NCBI GenBank assembly: GCA_965226565.1
Contig: CBDDDI010000004.1
Coordinates: forward strand, 1 to 64,000
Source of the DNA: SZUA-444 sp965226565
Lineage (GTDB): Bacteria; Bacillota; Clostridia; Oscillospirales; Ruminococcaceae
Direction: 5' to 3'
DNA length: 64,000 nucleotides
The position numbers and the translations under genes were made by a program. Below the pieces are notes generated by a model. That model saw only the letters and a program-made list of their open reading frames with translations. It did no database searches and was not told where the DNA came from. This document shows, piece by piece, positions 44,324 to 52,768 of the stretch (position 1 is its first letter; each line of letters begins with the position of its first letter).

Positions 44324-44692
44324 TTACTTGTTTTTACAACTTTTACACGTATCTAAAACATTTATAATATTATCTATTTTTCCATAATTATCAACATAAT
44401 TAAGTTTATTTAGTATTAAATTCCTCTTTATATTAAACACAGCCTTGTTAATACCTTTATTAAAAGCAATAAATAAAATAGACCTTGCAATTCCATCTAA
44501 TTTTTTTTCATCATCATAACATTCAATATAATCAACAAAAACTGTATCTTTGTTAAAATGATATATTCCAAAACCTGCTATTTTGCCAAATTCTATAAAC
44601 TCAGAAACACTTACAATTTCGTCTCCTAATTCGAGCTCATCAAACATCTCAAAATATTTTGAATAATCTTTAGCCTGTATAATCTCAAACAT
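44324..44692 (-). CDS. Hypothetical protein, possibly GNAT-like
   Basis: Protein of 122 residues that I do not recognise with confidence. A stretch with IAGFGIYHFNKDTVFVDYIECYDDEKKLDGIARSIL followed by a helix and VFNIKRNLI resembles strands 4-5 of an acetyltransferase (GNAT) fold, but the acetyl-CoA loop is not convincing. It ends CKSCKNK. The ATG lies one base after the rluB stop, so it is co-transcribed with and downstream of rluB. Confidence 0.65.
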   Translation of the reverse strand: MFEIIQAKDYSKYFEMFDELELGDEIVSVSEFIEFGKIAGFGIYHFNKDTVFVDYIECYDDEKKLDGIARSILFIAFNKGINKAVFNIKRNLILNKLNYVDNYGKIDNIINVLDTCKSCKNK

Positions 44693-44693
44693 A

Positions 44694-45428
44694 TTAATCG
44701 TCCTTACCTATAGCATTTCTTATTGCTCTTAATTCTTCAGCAGACAAATTTCTATACGAACCTGGTTTTAACATTCCAAGTTTAATAGGCCCTACAGAAG
44801 TTCTTTTTAATCTAGCAACCTCAAGTCCAACTGCTTCACACATTTTTCTAACTTGACGGTTTCTACCTTCTTTGATAGTAATTTGCAAAACAACTCTACC
44901 TGGAGCTTTATCCAAAACAATAACATTTGCAGGTAAAGTTTTTTTACCATCAATCTCTACACCTTCAGCAAGATGAACTAACTGTTCATCGTTAATATCA
45001 GGTCTTACTGTTACTCTATAAGTTTTAGTTATATGCTTACTTGGATGCATAATATTATTTGCAAAAGTACCATCGTTTGTAAAAATCAACAATCCTTCTG
45101 TATTTTTATCAAGCCTTCCAACAGGATAAACTCTTTCATTAACTCCAGTCAAAAGCTCTGTAACACATTTCCTTCCTAATTCATCTTCCATAGTAGTCAC
45201 ATAGCCTCTTGGCTTATTAAGCATAATATAAATATTTTGTTTCTTTTTATTAATAAATACTTTTTCATTATCAACTGAAATAATATCTTTTCTAGGATTT
45301 GCTTTATCTCCAAGTTTAACTGGTCTACCGTTAACTTTAACTCTGCCTTTAGAAATAAATTCTTCTGCTTTTCTGCGAGAACAAAATCCATTTTCACTTA
45401 GTATTTTTTGTATTCTGATTTTTTCCAC
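44694..45428 (-). CDS. rluB: Pseudouridine synthase, RluB/RsuA family
   Basis: Makes pseudouridine in rRNA. The 244-residue protein has an N-terminal S4 RNA-binding domain (RIQKILSENGFCSRRKAEEFISKGRVKVNG) and the catalytic PVGRLDKNTEGLLIFTNDG motif with its Asp. GRNRQVRKMCEAVGLEVARLKRTSVGP follows. Length and the LMLNKPRGYVTT-type region fit RluB. It ends the scpA-scpB-gerW-dacF chain. Confidence 0.92.
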   Translation of the reverse strand: MEKIRIQKILSENGFCSRRKAEEFISKGRVKVNGRPVKLGDKANPRKDIISVDNEKVFINKKKQNIYIMLNKPRGYVTTMEDELGRKCVTELLTGVNERVYPVGRLDKNTEGLLIFTNDGTFANNIMHPSKHITKTYRVTVRPDINDEQLVHLAEGVEIDGKKTLPANVIVLDKAPGRVVLQITIKEGRNRQVRKMCEAVGLEVARLKRTSVGPIKLGMLKPGSYRNLSAEELRAIRNAIGKDD

Positions 45429-45446
45429 TAGTCTTCATCCTTACTG

Positions 45447-46595
45447 TTACTTAAAATGAAAAAAACTTAATATTCTATCTATTATAGTTTTTTTAGGTTT
45501 AATAATTTTTTGATTTATACTCTCACTCGCAATAATTGGAATAGATTGTACAAATTTCTCATCCATATAATAATCCACTCTGCCTACAACATCACCTTTT
45601 TTAACAGGTGCATACACAAATTGTGGAATGTAAATTCTTTTTTGCAATTCTTTTTTCTCATCATTATATTTTGTTATAACAACAGGTTTTTCTTGCACCA
45701 CAGAAACAACATCAGCATCTCCACCAACAACATTAACGCTTAATTTTGTTTCTTCCATACGTACAGGAACTTTCTCAACAATTGAAAAACCATAATCATA
45801 CATAATTCTGTGATCATTCCAATCACTAGGAGCATTTAATGTTACTGCAATTAAAGAAACTCCATCACGTTCACATGCAGAAACAAGACATCTTTTAGCT
45901 TTATCTGTAAAACCTGTTTTAACTCCAATAACGCCTTCATATGAGCCTAATAATCTATTAGTATTATAAAGCCATCTAGCAAATGGAGGATTTCCAAATT
46001 CAACTTTTGCATTTTTTGATGAACAAATTTTTCTAAAAGTCTTATTTTTAAGAGCTTCTTTTGTAAGCAAAGCCATATCATAAGCTGTTGAATAATGATC
46101 ATCTGTATCATCATCCAAACCAGATGGAGTAACAAAATGAGTATTTTTCATACCTATTTTCTTAGCTTTTTCATTCATTTTTTTAGCAAACGCATCAAGA
46201 CTTCCAGAAACACTTACAGCAGTAGCATTAGCAGCATCATTTCCTGATGGCAGCATCATTCCATAACACAAATCACGTCTTGATACAATATCACCTTCAG
46301 TAAGTCCCATTGATGAACCTTCCACTTTAATTGCATTAGGATCAACAACAAATTTTTCATCTAAATTTCCTTTTTCTAAACATAACAAAGTAGACATAAT
46401 TTTTGTTGTACTAGCCATTTGCAAAACTTTAGAAGAATTCTTCTCATAAATAACTTCACCTGTTTTAGCGTCCATTAAAATAGCTGCTTTTGCAGATATT
46501 CCTACAGCACTAACAGGCAAAGGAGTAATAATTAAACAAGTTAAACACACTGCACCTAATAGCGCTATACATTTTGTCAAAAGCAATCTATTCAT
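45447..46595 (-). CDS. D-alanyl-D-alanine carboxypeptidase (peptidase S11, DacF-like)
   Basis: Penicillin-binding carboxypeptidase that trims peptidoglycan peptides. The 382-residue protein has a signal peptide (about 1-30). The SxxK nucleophile is in MASTTKIMS near residue 66, SGN lies in MLPSGNDAANA, and KTG in GVKTGFTD. A C-terminal beta domain (PBP5_C) and an amphipathic or hydrophobic tail follow. Its neighbours gerW and rluB suggest the sporulation-linked DacF class that modifies spore cortex; spmA and spmB, often adjacent, are absent. Confidence 0.92.
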   Translation of the reverse strand: MNRLLLTKCIALLGAVCLTCLIITPLPVSAVGISAKAAILMDAKTGEVIYEKNSSKVLQMASTTKIMSTLLCLEKGNLDEKFVVDPNAIKVEGSSMGLTEGDIVSRRDLCYGMMLPSGNDAANATAVSVSGSLDAFAKKMNEKAKKIGMKNTHFVTPSGLDDDTDDHYSTAYDMALLTKEALKNKTFRKICSSKNAKVEFGNPPFARWLYNTNRLLGSYEGVIGVKTGFTDKAKRCLVSACERDGVSLIAVTLNAPSDWNDHRIMYDYGFSIVEKVPVRMEETKLSVNVVGGDADVVSVVQEKPVVITKYNDEKKELQKRIYIPQFVYAPVKKGDVVGRVDYYMDEKFVQSIPIIASESINQKIIKPKKTIIDRILSFFHFK

Positions 46596-46666
46596 AATTA
46601 CACCTCATCATATTAAAAATAATTATGTGTCATTATGTCAATATCTAAAAAATTCATATTAAATTC

Positions 46667-47089
46667 TTAAGATTCCATTTGATCGTTATCTTTATCTTTA
46701 TCTTTATTTTTTTTGTCATCTTTACCTTTAATTAAAGAAGAAATTTTATCTACAACATCAGGTATCATATTAATAACTGCATTTGAAGAATTTGAATTCA
46801 TAGAAAGTTGTAGCAATTTAACTTCACCTTTATTTACAACAATAAAAGCAATAGGAGTAATTGAAATACCAGCTCCACTTCCTCCTCCAAACATTTCTTT
46901 AGTTGAACTTAATTTTGATGGTAAATCAGATCCTCCAGAAGCAAATCCAAAAGATACTTTTGATACAGGAATAATTGTTGTTCCGTCATCAGTTGTAACA
47001 GGATCACCTATAATCGTATTAACATCAACCATCTCTCTAATTTTCTCAAGAGCAGTGCTAATTAGTCCTTGAATTGGATGTTCACTCAT
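46667..47089 (-). CDS. gerW: GerW family sporulation protein (YtfJ)
   Basis: Spore protein; in Bacillus it is needed for normal germination. The 140-residue protein has HPIQGLISTALEKIREMVDVNTIIGDPV, TIIPVSKVSFGFASGGSD, a Gly-rich loop (MFGGGSGAGISI), and TPIAFIVVNKGEVKLL. All are family marks. The tail is Lys/Asp-rich and probably disordered. It lies 4 bases after the DUF2953 gene, as usual in Clostridia. Confidence 0.93.
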   Translation of the reverse strand: MSEHPIQGLISTALEKIREMVDVNTIIGDPVTTDDGTTIIPVSKVSFGFASGGSDLPSKLSSTKEMFGGGSGAGISITPIAFIVVNKGEVKLLQLSMNSNSSNAVINMIPDVVDKISSLIKGKDDKKNKDKDKDNDQMES

Positions 47090-47093
47090 TTCT

Positions 47094-47972
47094 TTACATC
47101 TCCATTTCTTTATTTTTATTTTTTTTGTTTGATTTTCTCAATTTTTTATTAGTATATATAAAATTAACAAAAATAATCATACATATAGCAATTATTGTAC
47201 TTGGTCTGATTTTAATCTCACAATAAAAATCATATTCTGTATTATTTGAGTTAAATTTACTTAATACATTAATTTTATCTACTTTTGTGTTAAAAACATT
47301 GCTTATTATACCTAAAGTATTATAAACCGCAATATTAATTTTACCATATTTCATTGCACATTCATATGCATCTTCATCCGCAACAGCCAAATTTAATTTT
47401 AATTTTCTAATTCTTATAGCTTTAACAAGCCTTTTAAAAGCTTTTTTTGCATGTGGAATATATGGTTTATATTTTTTATATTTATCAAAAATACTAACAC
47501 TATCTTCAGCTGCTGTTTCTTCTTTTTGCTCTTTAATATTTTTAGAACCTTTATTTTTCTTACTACTTTTCTCTTTTTTCTGATTTTGAGTATTTTCTTT
47601 TTCTTTGGTATCTGTTTTTGGCGTTTTAGATTCAAGAACATCTTGCAAAACATCTTCAATAGAAGAATTTGTATCCTGAGATTTATTATAAGATTTTTTT
47701 ATAGTTTCCTCCAAAATCTTATTATATTCTTTTTTCTCTTTTTCTAATTCTTTTTCAAGTTCTTCTTGTTTTTTCTTAATTTTAGCATTATCCTTAGACT
47801 TATTTTTAGGTTTCTTTTTTTGTTTTTCTCTTAAAGGATAAAATTTTAAAAACAAATAAGAAATTTTTAAATCTAATTTTTTATTTGAAAATTTTATTGA
47901 TGCTACAATAAAAAAATGAAGAAGTATAAATATAATAGCAATTATAGCAAGAAAAATATATAAAACTATCAT
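47094..47972 (-). CDS. DUF2953 family membrane protein
   Basis: Protein of unknown function found next to gerW in spore formers. The 292 residues include an N-terminal membrane helix (about 1-28) and a long Lys/Glu-rich coiled-coil-like and disordered stretch (about 50-155). The DUF2953 core has IRIRKLKLNLAVADEDAYECAMKYGKINIAVYNTLG, and a second helix lies near the C terminus (about 257-275). The highly charged middle is longer than I expect for the family. Confidence 0.85.
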   Translation of the reverse strand: MIVLYIFLAIIAIIFILLHFFIVASIKFSNKKLDLKISYLFLKFYPLREKQKKKPKNKSKDNAKIKKKQEELEKELEKEKKEYNKILEETIKKSYNKSQDTNSSIEDVLQDVLESKTPKTDTKEKENTQNQKKEKSSKKNKGSKNIKEQKEETAAEDSVSIFDKYKKYKPYIPHAKKAFKRLVKAIRIRKLKLNLAVADEDAYECAMKYGKINIAVYNTLGIISNVFNTKVDKINVLSKFNSNNTEYDFYCEIKIRPSTIIAICMIIFVNFIYTNKKLRKSNKKNKNKEMEM

Positions 47973-47988
47973 CTAATCCTCCATTATT

Positions 47989-48558
47989 TTATACTAAAAC
48001 CTCATTAACCTCTTCATCTTCAATATCATTAAAACTAACTTGTTCATTCATTTTAGGTAAAGGTGGCAATTCTTCAATAGAACCAAGTCTAAAACATCTT
48101 AAAAAAGTATTTGTTGTTTTATAAGAAATTGGTTTTCCTGGAACATCAAGTCTACCAGCTTCTTCAAGCAAATCTTTTTCAGTAAGAGAATTCATAATAT
48201 AAGAACTATCTACACCTCTAACATGCTCTACAAAAGATTTTGTAACAGGCTGATTATATGCAACAATTGTCAAAACTTCTAAAGCTGCAGCTGACAAAGC
48301 AGTATTTTTCTTAGTTTGCAAAGCAGTCTTAATATACTGAGAAAACTTTTCTTTTGTCGCAAGCTGATAACTATCGCCAAGTTTCAACACTTCAATTGCA
48401 CTATTATAATCCTCATATCTATCTTGTAAAAGTCTTACTAATTTTTCAACTATAGAAATTTCAATATCTGCAGAAAACGCAAGTTTATCAACAGATATAG
48501 GTTCTCCAGAAGCAAATAAAATAGCTTCAATAGTAGAAACCTTTTCGTCAATTTTCAT
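47989..48558 (-). CDS. scpB: Segregation and condensation protein B
   Basis: Kleisin-associated winged-helix protein of the SMC condensin complex for chromosome segregation. The 189-residue protein has EAILFASGEPISVDKLA at the start and AALEVLTIVAYNQPVTKSFVEHVRGVDS in the middle. A GRLDVPGKPISYKTTNTFLRCF segment and an acidic tail complete it. It follows scpA by 16 bases. Confidence 0.95.
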   Translation of the reverse strand: MKIDEKVSTIEAILFASGEPISVDKLAFSADIEISIVEKLVRLLQDRYEDYNSAIEVLKLGDSYQLATKEKFSQYIKTALQTKKNTALSAAALEVLTIVAYNQPVTKSFVEHVRGVDSSYIMNSLTEKDLLEEAGRLDVPGKPISYKTTNTFLRCFRLGSIEELPPLPKMNEQVSFNDIEDEEVNEVLV

Positions 48559-48574
48559 TATATACTCCTCTATT

Positions 48575-49285
48575 TTAAACTTTTTGTCTTATTTTATTAA
48601 AAGTAATTTGAGTATTATCTTCGTTTAAAACAACTCTACCTGATTTTGTAAGCTCTAAAACAGCAAGAAAAGTTGCAACTCTTTCACTTTTATCATTCAT
48701 ACCACAATATAAATTATTCAAATTAAAAGTTTCACCATTATAAAGTTTTTTCATAACAAATATTATTTTAGAAGTTACTGAGACTATTTTTTTAGAAATT
48801 ATAGGATTAAAAATCTCTCTCATAACAGGCTGATTATTTTTTTCTCTGCTAATAACAAACTGATATGACTCAAGAAGCTCATAAGAACAATGAAATCTTT
48901 TATATGTGTTGTCAATATCCATTTTAACTGGTTGTCTTACAAAAACATTTCCACCTACATAATTTTCTGATAATTTTTCTGCAGCCTTTTTACATAAAGA
49001 ATATTCTATAAGTCTGCCTTCAAGTTCTTTCTTAAGTTCAGTAGCTTCTTCATGTTGAGGCAAAAGTGAAACTGTTTTTATATAAATAAGTTTTGCTGCC
49101 ATTTCTAAAAATTCACTAGCATATTCCATATCTTGCTCAGAAATACCATCAATATAAGATAAATACTGCTCAAGCAAAAGAGAAATCTCTATATTTTTTA
49201 TATCAAGCTTATGTTTTGAAATCAAATGCAAAAGCAAATCAAGTGGACCTTCAAAACTTTCAAGCTTATATGAAACAATACTCAA
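48575..49285 (-). CDS. scpA: Segregation and condensation protein A
   Basis: Kleisin that links the SMC heads. The 236-residue protein begins SYKLESFEGPLDLLLHLISKHKLDIKNI, the family signature, and has AAKLIYIKTVSLLP and a C-terminal winged helix (ATFLAVLELTKSGRVVL). The start codon is TTG at 49285, immediately after the stop of the M50 protease gene, with ggtg a few bases upstream; coupling is likely. Confidence 0.94.
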   Translation of the reverse strand: MSIVSYKLESFEGPLDLLLHLISKHKLDIKNIEISLLLEQYLSYIDGISEQDMEYASEFLEMAAKLIYIKTVSLLPQHEEATELKKELEGRLIEYSLCKKAAEKLSENYVGGNVFVRQPVKMDIDNTYKRFHCSYELLESYQFVISREKNNQPVMREIFNPIISKKIVSVTSKIIFVMKKLYNGETFNLNNLYCGMNDKSERVATFLAVLELTKSGRVVLNEDNTQITFNKIRQKV

Positions 49286-49945
49286 TTACATCACCAATCC
49301 CATTAAATATGGCACCCAAGCTGATAATAAATTTAAAAATTTATATACAAATTCCATTAAAAATTGTAATGGAACTTGAAGTATTGGAGTTGACAACAAT
49401 AATATTAATCCAATAAATATATACTGCTCATATTGCATTATTTTAAAATATGTTTGTGGTGGCAAAAACAATGTTGCTATTCTTGATCCATCAAGTGGTG
49501 GTATTGGTAAAAGATTAAAAACAGCTAGTCCTATATTTAAATACGCCATCATTTGAAAAATTTCCAAAAGAGAAACTAAATTAACATGTTTTGCAACAAT
49601 AATACAAGCAAATATTTTATATAATATCATAGCTATGTATGCTAACAACAAATTCGATACTGGTCCTGCAAGAGAAGACAAAGCCATTCCGGCTTTTGGA
49701 TTTTTAAAATTTCTAGGATTAATTTGAACAGGTTTTGCCCAACCAAATCCAAATATAACCATTGAAATTGATCCTAAAATACTAAGATGTGACGCTGGAT
49801 TAAGAGTTATTCTGCCTTGATTTCTAGCTGTATCATCGCCAAGTTTGCTTGCAGCCCAAGCATGAGCACATTCATGAACAGGCATAGCAGTTAACAAAAC
49901 TAATCCTTTTATTAATAAATCTGTGACATTAAAATCTTGTAACAT
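49286..49945 (-). CDS. Site-2 protease family (M50) membrane metalloprotease
   Basis: Intramembrane zinc protease of the YwhC-like group. The 219-residue protein has several transmembrane helices. It has the zinc motif HECAH in MPVHECAHAWAASKLGDDTA and the family block GRITLNPASHLSILGSI. FGFGWAKPVQINPRNFKNPKAGMALSSLAGPVSN and the second metal motif NLLPIPPLDGSRI follow. It is unrelated in detail to the SpoIVFB-like protein elsewhere in the window. It starts the scpA-scpB-gerW transcript. Confidence 0.92.
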   Translation of the reverse strand: MLQDFNVTDLLIKGLVLLTAMPVHECAHAWAASKLGDDTARNQGRITLNPASHLSILGSISMVIFGFGWAKPVQINPRNFKNPKAGMALSSLAGPVSNLLLAYIAMILYKIFACIIVAKHVNLVSLLEIFQMMAYLNIGLAVFNLLPIPPLDGSRIATLFLPPQTYFKIMQYEQYIFIGLILLLSTPILQVPLQFLMEFVYKFLNLLSAWVPYLMGLVM

Positions 49946-49993
49946 AAAATTCCTCTCAAACTATATATTTTCTAAATTCACCTATACTATGTA

Positions 49994-50022
49994 AGTATAA
50001 CTCTTTTAGGATTTTATTTCAA
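49994..50022 (-). promoter_or_regulatory. Sigma-A promoter of the M50-scpA-scpB operon
   Basis: On the minus strand TTGAAA (50017-50022) and TATACT (49994-49999) with a 17-bp spacer. Confidence 0.7.
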
Positions 50023-50086
50023 GTCACATCAAATATATTATACATTATTTTACATGATAAGTATAAAAATAAAATTTAAAAAGCAC

Positions 50087-50115
50087 TTGATTTTTATTTC
50101 ATAATCTGATAAAAT
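50087..50115 (+). promoter_or_regulatory. Sigma-A promoter of rpmB
   Basis: TTGATT (50087-50092) and TAAAAT (50110-50115) with a 17-bp spacer; the leader is about 40 nt. Confidence 0.65.
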
Positions 50116-50160
50116 ATTAATGTTGACTTTATTGTAATTATTAGAAGGAGGTGCAACCTA

Positions 50161-50349
50161 ATGGCAAAGTGTGATTTTTGCGGAAAAGGTGTAACTTTCG
50201 GAATAAAGGTGTCTCACTCACACAGACGTACTAACAGAACTTGGAAACCAAATGTTAAGCGTGTTAAAGCTATCGTTAACGGTACTCCTTGTCACGTTCA
50301 CGCGTGCACAAGATGTCTACGTTCAGGCAAAGTAACTAGAGCTGTATAG
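50161..50349 (+). CDS. rpmB: Large-subunit ribosomal protein L28 (bL28), zinc-binding form
   Basis: Structural protein of the 50S subunit. The 62-residue protein has the two Cys pairs CDFC near the start and CTRC near the end, so this is the zinc-binding (C+) type. The conserved VSHSHRRTNRTWKPN segment is present. The ATG follows a very strong agaaggaggtg. It is monocistronic. In Bacillus rpmB lies next to spoVM; here it is 25 kb away. Confidence 0.95.
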   Translation: MAKCDFCGKGVTFGIKVSHSHRRTNRTWKPNVKRVKAIVNGTPCHVHACTRCLRSGKVTRAV

Positions 50350-50369
50350 TATAATATATTTCGAAGATT

Positions 50370-50397
50370 AGGGATGCAATAGCATCCCTTTGTTTTT
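50370..50397 (+). terminator. Terminator of rpmB
   Basis: The stem agggatgc/gcatccct with a 4-base loop is followed by ttgttttttt. Confidence 0.85.
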
Positions 50398-50434
50398 TTA
50401 TACAAACAAATTTTAAAGACTTTTATATAAAAAT

Positions 50435-50460
50435 AAGAGTGTAGTTTTATCTACACTCTT
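50435..50460 (-). terminator. Terminator of the peptide-binding lipoprotein gene
   Basis: The stem aagagtgtag/ctacactctt (perfect) lies 4 bases from the minus-strand stop. It has A and T runs on its two sides, so it may work in both directions. Confidence 0.8.
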
Positions 50461-50463
50461 TTT

Positions 50464-52077
50464 TTATTCGTATTTTTTAGCTTTTTTAAAATCTAATTGA
50501 CTTGAAAATGGATTATATTCAACTCCATCTATATCTTTAGAAGTAACTATATAATCTTCTCTGTAAAATAACGGAATATAATAACTATTATCTATTAAAT
50601 ATTTCTCAGCTTGAGAATACACATTAATATTATCCATCACATCATTTGTTTGACCAATATTTTTCAGTATATTATCATATTCTTTATTTTTTATTGAAAT
50701 TCCTTTATCACCAGAAGTTGAAAACCTATTTAAAATAGAACTTGCACTATCTTTATCAGCTTTAATCTCAACAAAAGCCATAAAATAATTATTATTTTCA
50801 AGTCTATTTAAATATTCTTCATCTGGTAAAACCTCTGGAATACAATTAAATTCAATACTAGATTGCCATTGTTTTATCATAGAAATAACATTTTTACTAT
50901 AAGCACAACTTTTTGGAATAATTATTGATTTTCCAGCTATAGAATTTTTTTCTTCTTCATTCAAAGAACTATTCCACAAAGACTTTGCTTGTTCAACATT
51001 AAACAAATCTTTAGCTGGTTCTTTAACAACTTGCCTGTAACCTTTATCTTTAATTTTAATAGATAAAGGAATAATACCAAATGAAGGAGAAACTCCAATT
51101 GCTAATTTATTAACATTAGCTTTTCTATTTATACTCATAGAAAGTGCTTTTCTAACATTTTTATTTTTAAGAACCGGATAATTATAATTAAACACAATTC
51201 CAGATGCTTTTGTTTGATAAGATGTTAATGAAAAATCATCATCAAATATTCCTCTTTCAGAACCATCTGAAATATACACATCATATTTTTCTTTTTTAAA
51301 ATTACTTAACACTTCTCCATCAGTTCTCTTAATGAAAAAATTAATTTTATAAGGATAAACTTTATTATATTTATTATAATCAGCATTTCTTTTCAAAATA
51401 ATATAATTATCTTTTCCATAAGGATCATATATCCATTTTGTTAAATAAAAAGCGCCATTACAAATTATATTTTCCTCTTCTAATCCGTATTTACCTTTTG
51501 AATTATAGAAAAAATCTTTTTTACATGGCATAGATGAAGATTGTGCAAGCAAATTCAAAAATTCAGAATTTCTACGTTGCAAATTAATTTCCAAAGTATA
51601 ATTATCTAAAGCTTTAACACCAAGTTGGTCAGATTGAAGCTCACCTTTATAAATTTTTTCAGCATTCAAAATATCAAAATACTCTTCAGAATAAGGCGAA
51701 TAAGTAGTCTTATCAACTAATCTTTTAAATGCAAACACAAAATCATGTGCAGTAACATTTTCTCTATATTTTTCAAATCCGAGCCAATAAGCATCTTTTC
51801 TTAAAGAAAAAGTATACTTAAGACCATCATCTGAAATTTTATAAGAAGTAGCCAAACCATTTACAAGATTATTATTTTTATATGCCATAAGACCTTCATA
51901 CATATTATTAATCAATGTTAATGAAATCTCATCATCAGAAACTTGAGGATCTAAATTTTTAGGATCACTATCCAAACCATATTTTATAATTGAATCCATA
52001 CCATTACCTTTGCCACAAGAAGATAACGTAAGCACTGTACAAATTAACACGATAAAACTCAAAATTTTTTTAAGCAT
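50464..52077 (-). CDS. Peptide ABC transporter substrate-binding lipoprotein (OppA/DppA family)
   Basis: Extracellular solute-binding protein family 5, probably binding oligopeptides. The 537-residue protein has a lipoprotein signal (about 1-20) with lipobox LSSC, then MDSIIKYGLDSDPKNLDPQVSDDEISLTLINNMYEGL, the family's opening. The core has TAHDFVFAFKRLVD and the YPVLKNKNVRKALSMSINR motif. No permease or ATPase gene is near, so it is either an orphan binding protein serving a transporter elsewhere or a signalling receptor. Confidence 0.92.
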   Translation of the reverse strand: MLKKILSFIVLICTVLTLSSCGKGNGMDSIIKYGLDSDPKNLDPQVSDDEISLTLINNMYEGLMAYKNNNLVNGLATSYKISDDGLKYTFSLRKDAYWLGFEKYRENVTAHDFVFAFKRLVDKTTYSPYSEEYFDILNAEKIYKGELQSDQLGVKALDNYTLEINLQRRNSEFLNLLAQSSSMPCKKDFFYNSKGKYGLEEENIICNGAFYLTKWIYDPYGKDNYIILKRNADYNKYNKVYPYKINFFIKRTDGEVLSNFKKEKYDVYISDGSERGIFDDDFSLTSYQTKASGIVFNYNYPVLKNKNVRKALSMSINRKANVNKLAIGVSPSFGIIPLSIKIKDKGYRQVVKEPAKDLFNVEQAKSLWNSSLNEEEKNSIAGKSIIIPKSCAYSKNVISMIKQWQSSIEFNCIPEVLPDEEYLNRLENNNYFMAFVEIKADKDSASSILNRFSTSGDKGISIKNKEYDNILKNIGQTNDVMDNINVYSQAEKYLIDNSYYIPLFYREDYIVTSKDIDGVEYNPFSSQLDFKKAKKYE

Positions 52078-52110
52078 ACTATATTCTCCTCATATAAAAA
52101 ATCCATAACA

Positions 52111-52139
52111 ATTGTAACATCATTATAGATTTTTGACAA
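52111..52139 (-). promoter_or_regulatory. Candidate promoter of the peptide-binding lipoprotein gene
   Basis: On the minus strand TTGTCA (52134-52139) and TACAAT (52111-52116) with a 17-bp spacer. Confidence 0.5.
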
Positions 52140-52147
52140 TAGTTTAT

Positions 52148-52657
52148 CTATTCGAATTCTTTTTCAACTATTTTTCCATATTTAAGACTTTCTTTTACAT
52201 CAATTATTCTTTGATTAGAACTTCCTTTAAATTTCAAAAGATAACTCTTCTTTTTTATTTCAAATTTGCCATCAACAATATAATCACACTTTTTAATCAA
52301 CTCTTTGTAACCATTTTCCTCATTAGCATTTTCTAGCAAATATTCAAAAGTAAATCCTGTATACGCTATTATATCAAAACCATCAATTTCTTTTATTTTA
52401 TCTGCTATTAAAGAAAGTGGTTTTGCTTGGCAAAAAGGTTCTCCTCCACTAAAAGTAACTCCGCTAAGTAATGGATTAAATTTTATTTGTTCTATTAAAT
52501 AATCAGTATCAACTATTTTTCCTACATTAAAATCATGTGTTTGAGGATTATGACAACCTTCACAATGATGTGGACATCCTTGAACAAAAATACTATATCT
52601 TATTCCTGGTCCATCAACAATCGAATCATTTTCAATACCTGATATTCTTATATCCAT
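52148..52657 (-). CDS. nrdG: Anaerobic ribonucleotide reductase activating protein
   Basis: Radical-SAM activase that generates the glycyl radical on NrdD. The 169-residue protein has GPGIRYSIFVQGCPHHCEGCHNP, which carries the CxxxCxxC iron-sulphur motif. VTFSGGEPFCQ, which binds SAM, follows. It lies downstream of nrdD on the same strand, separated by 111 bases with a terminator hairpin, so it may have its own promoter. Confidence 0.95.
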   Translation of the reverse strand: MDIRISGIENDSIVDGPGIRYSIFVQGCPHHCEGCHNPQTHDFNVGKIVDTDYLIEQIKFNPLLSGVTFSGGEPFCQAKPLSLIADKIKEIDGFDIIAYTGFTFEYLLENANEENGYKELIKKCDYIVDGKFEIKKKSYLLKFKGSSNQRIIDVKESLKYGKIVEKEFE

Positions 52658-52730
52658 AATGTCACCTCTATATAAATATTACTTAATATAATATATATCA
52701 AATAATATTTTAAATCTTATTTTTTTATAC

Positions 52731-52760
52731 CAAAAGGCGTACAATTTTGCACGCCTTTTG
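52731..52760 (-). terminator. Terminator of nrdD
   Basis: The stem caaaaggcgt/acgccttttg is followed on the minus strand by a T-rich run, 9 bases after the nrdD stop. Confidence 0.8.
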
Positions 52761-52768
52761 ATTATTAA

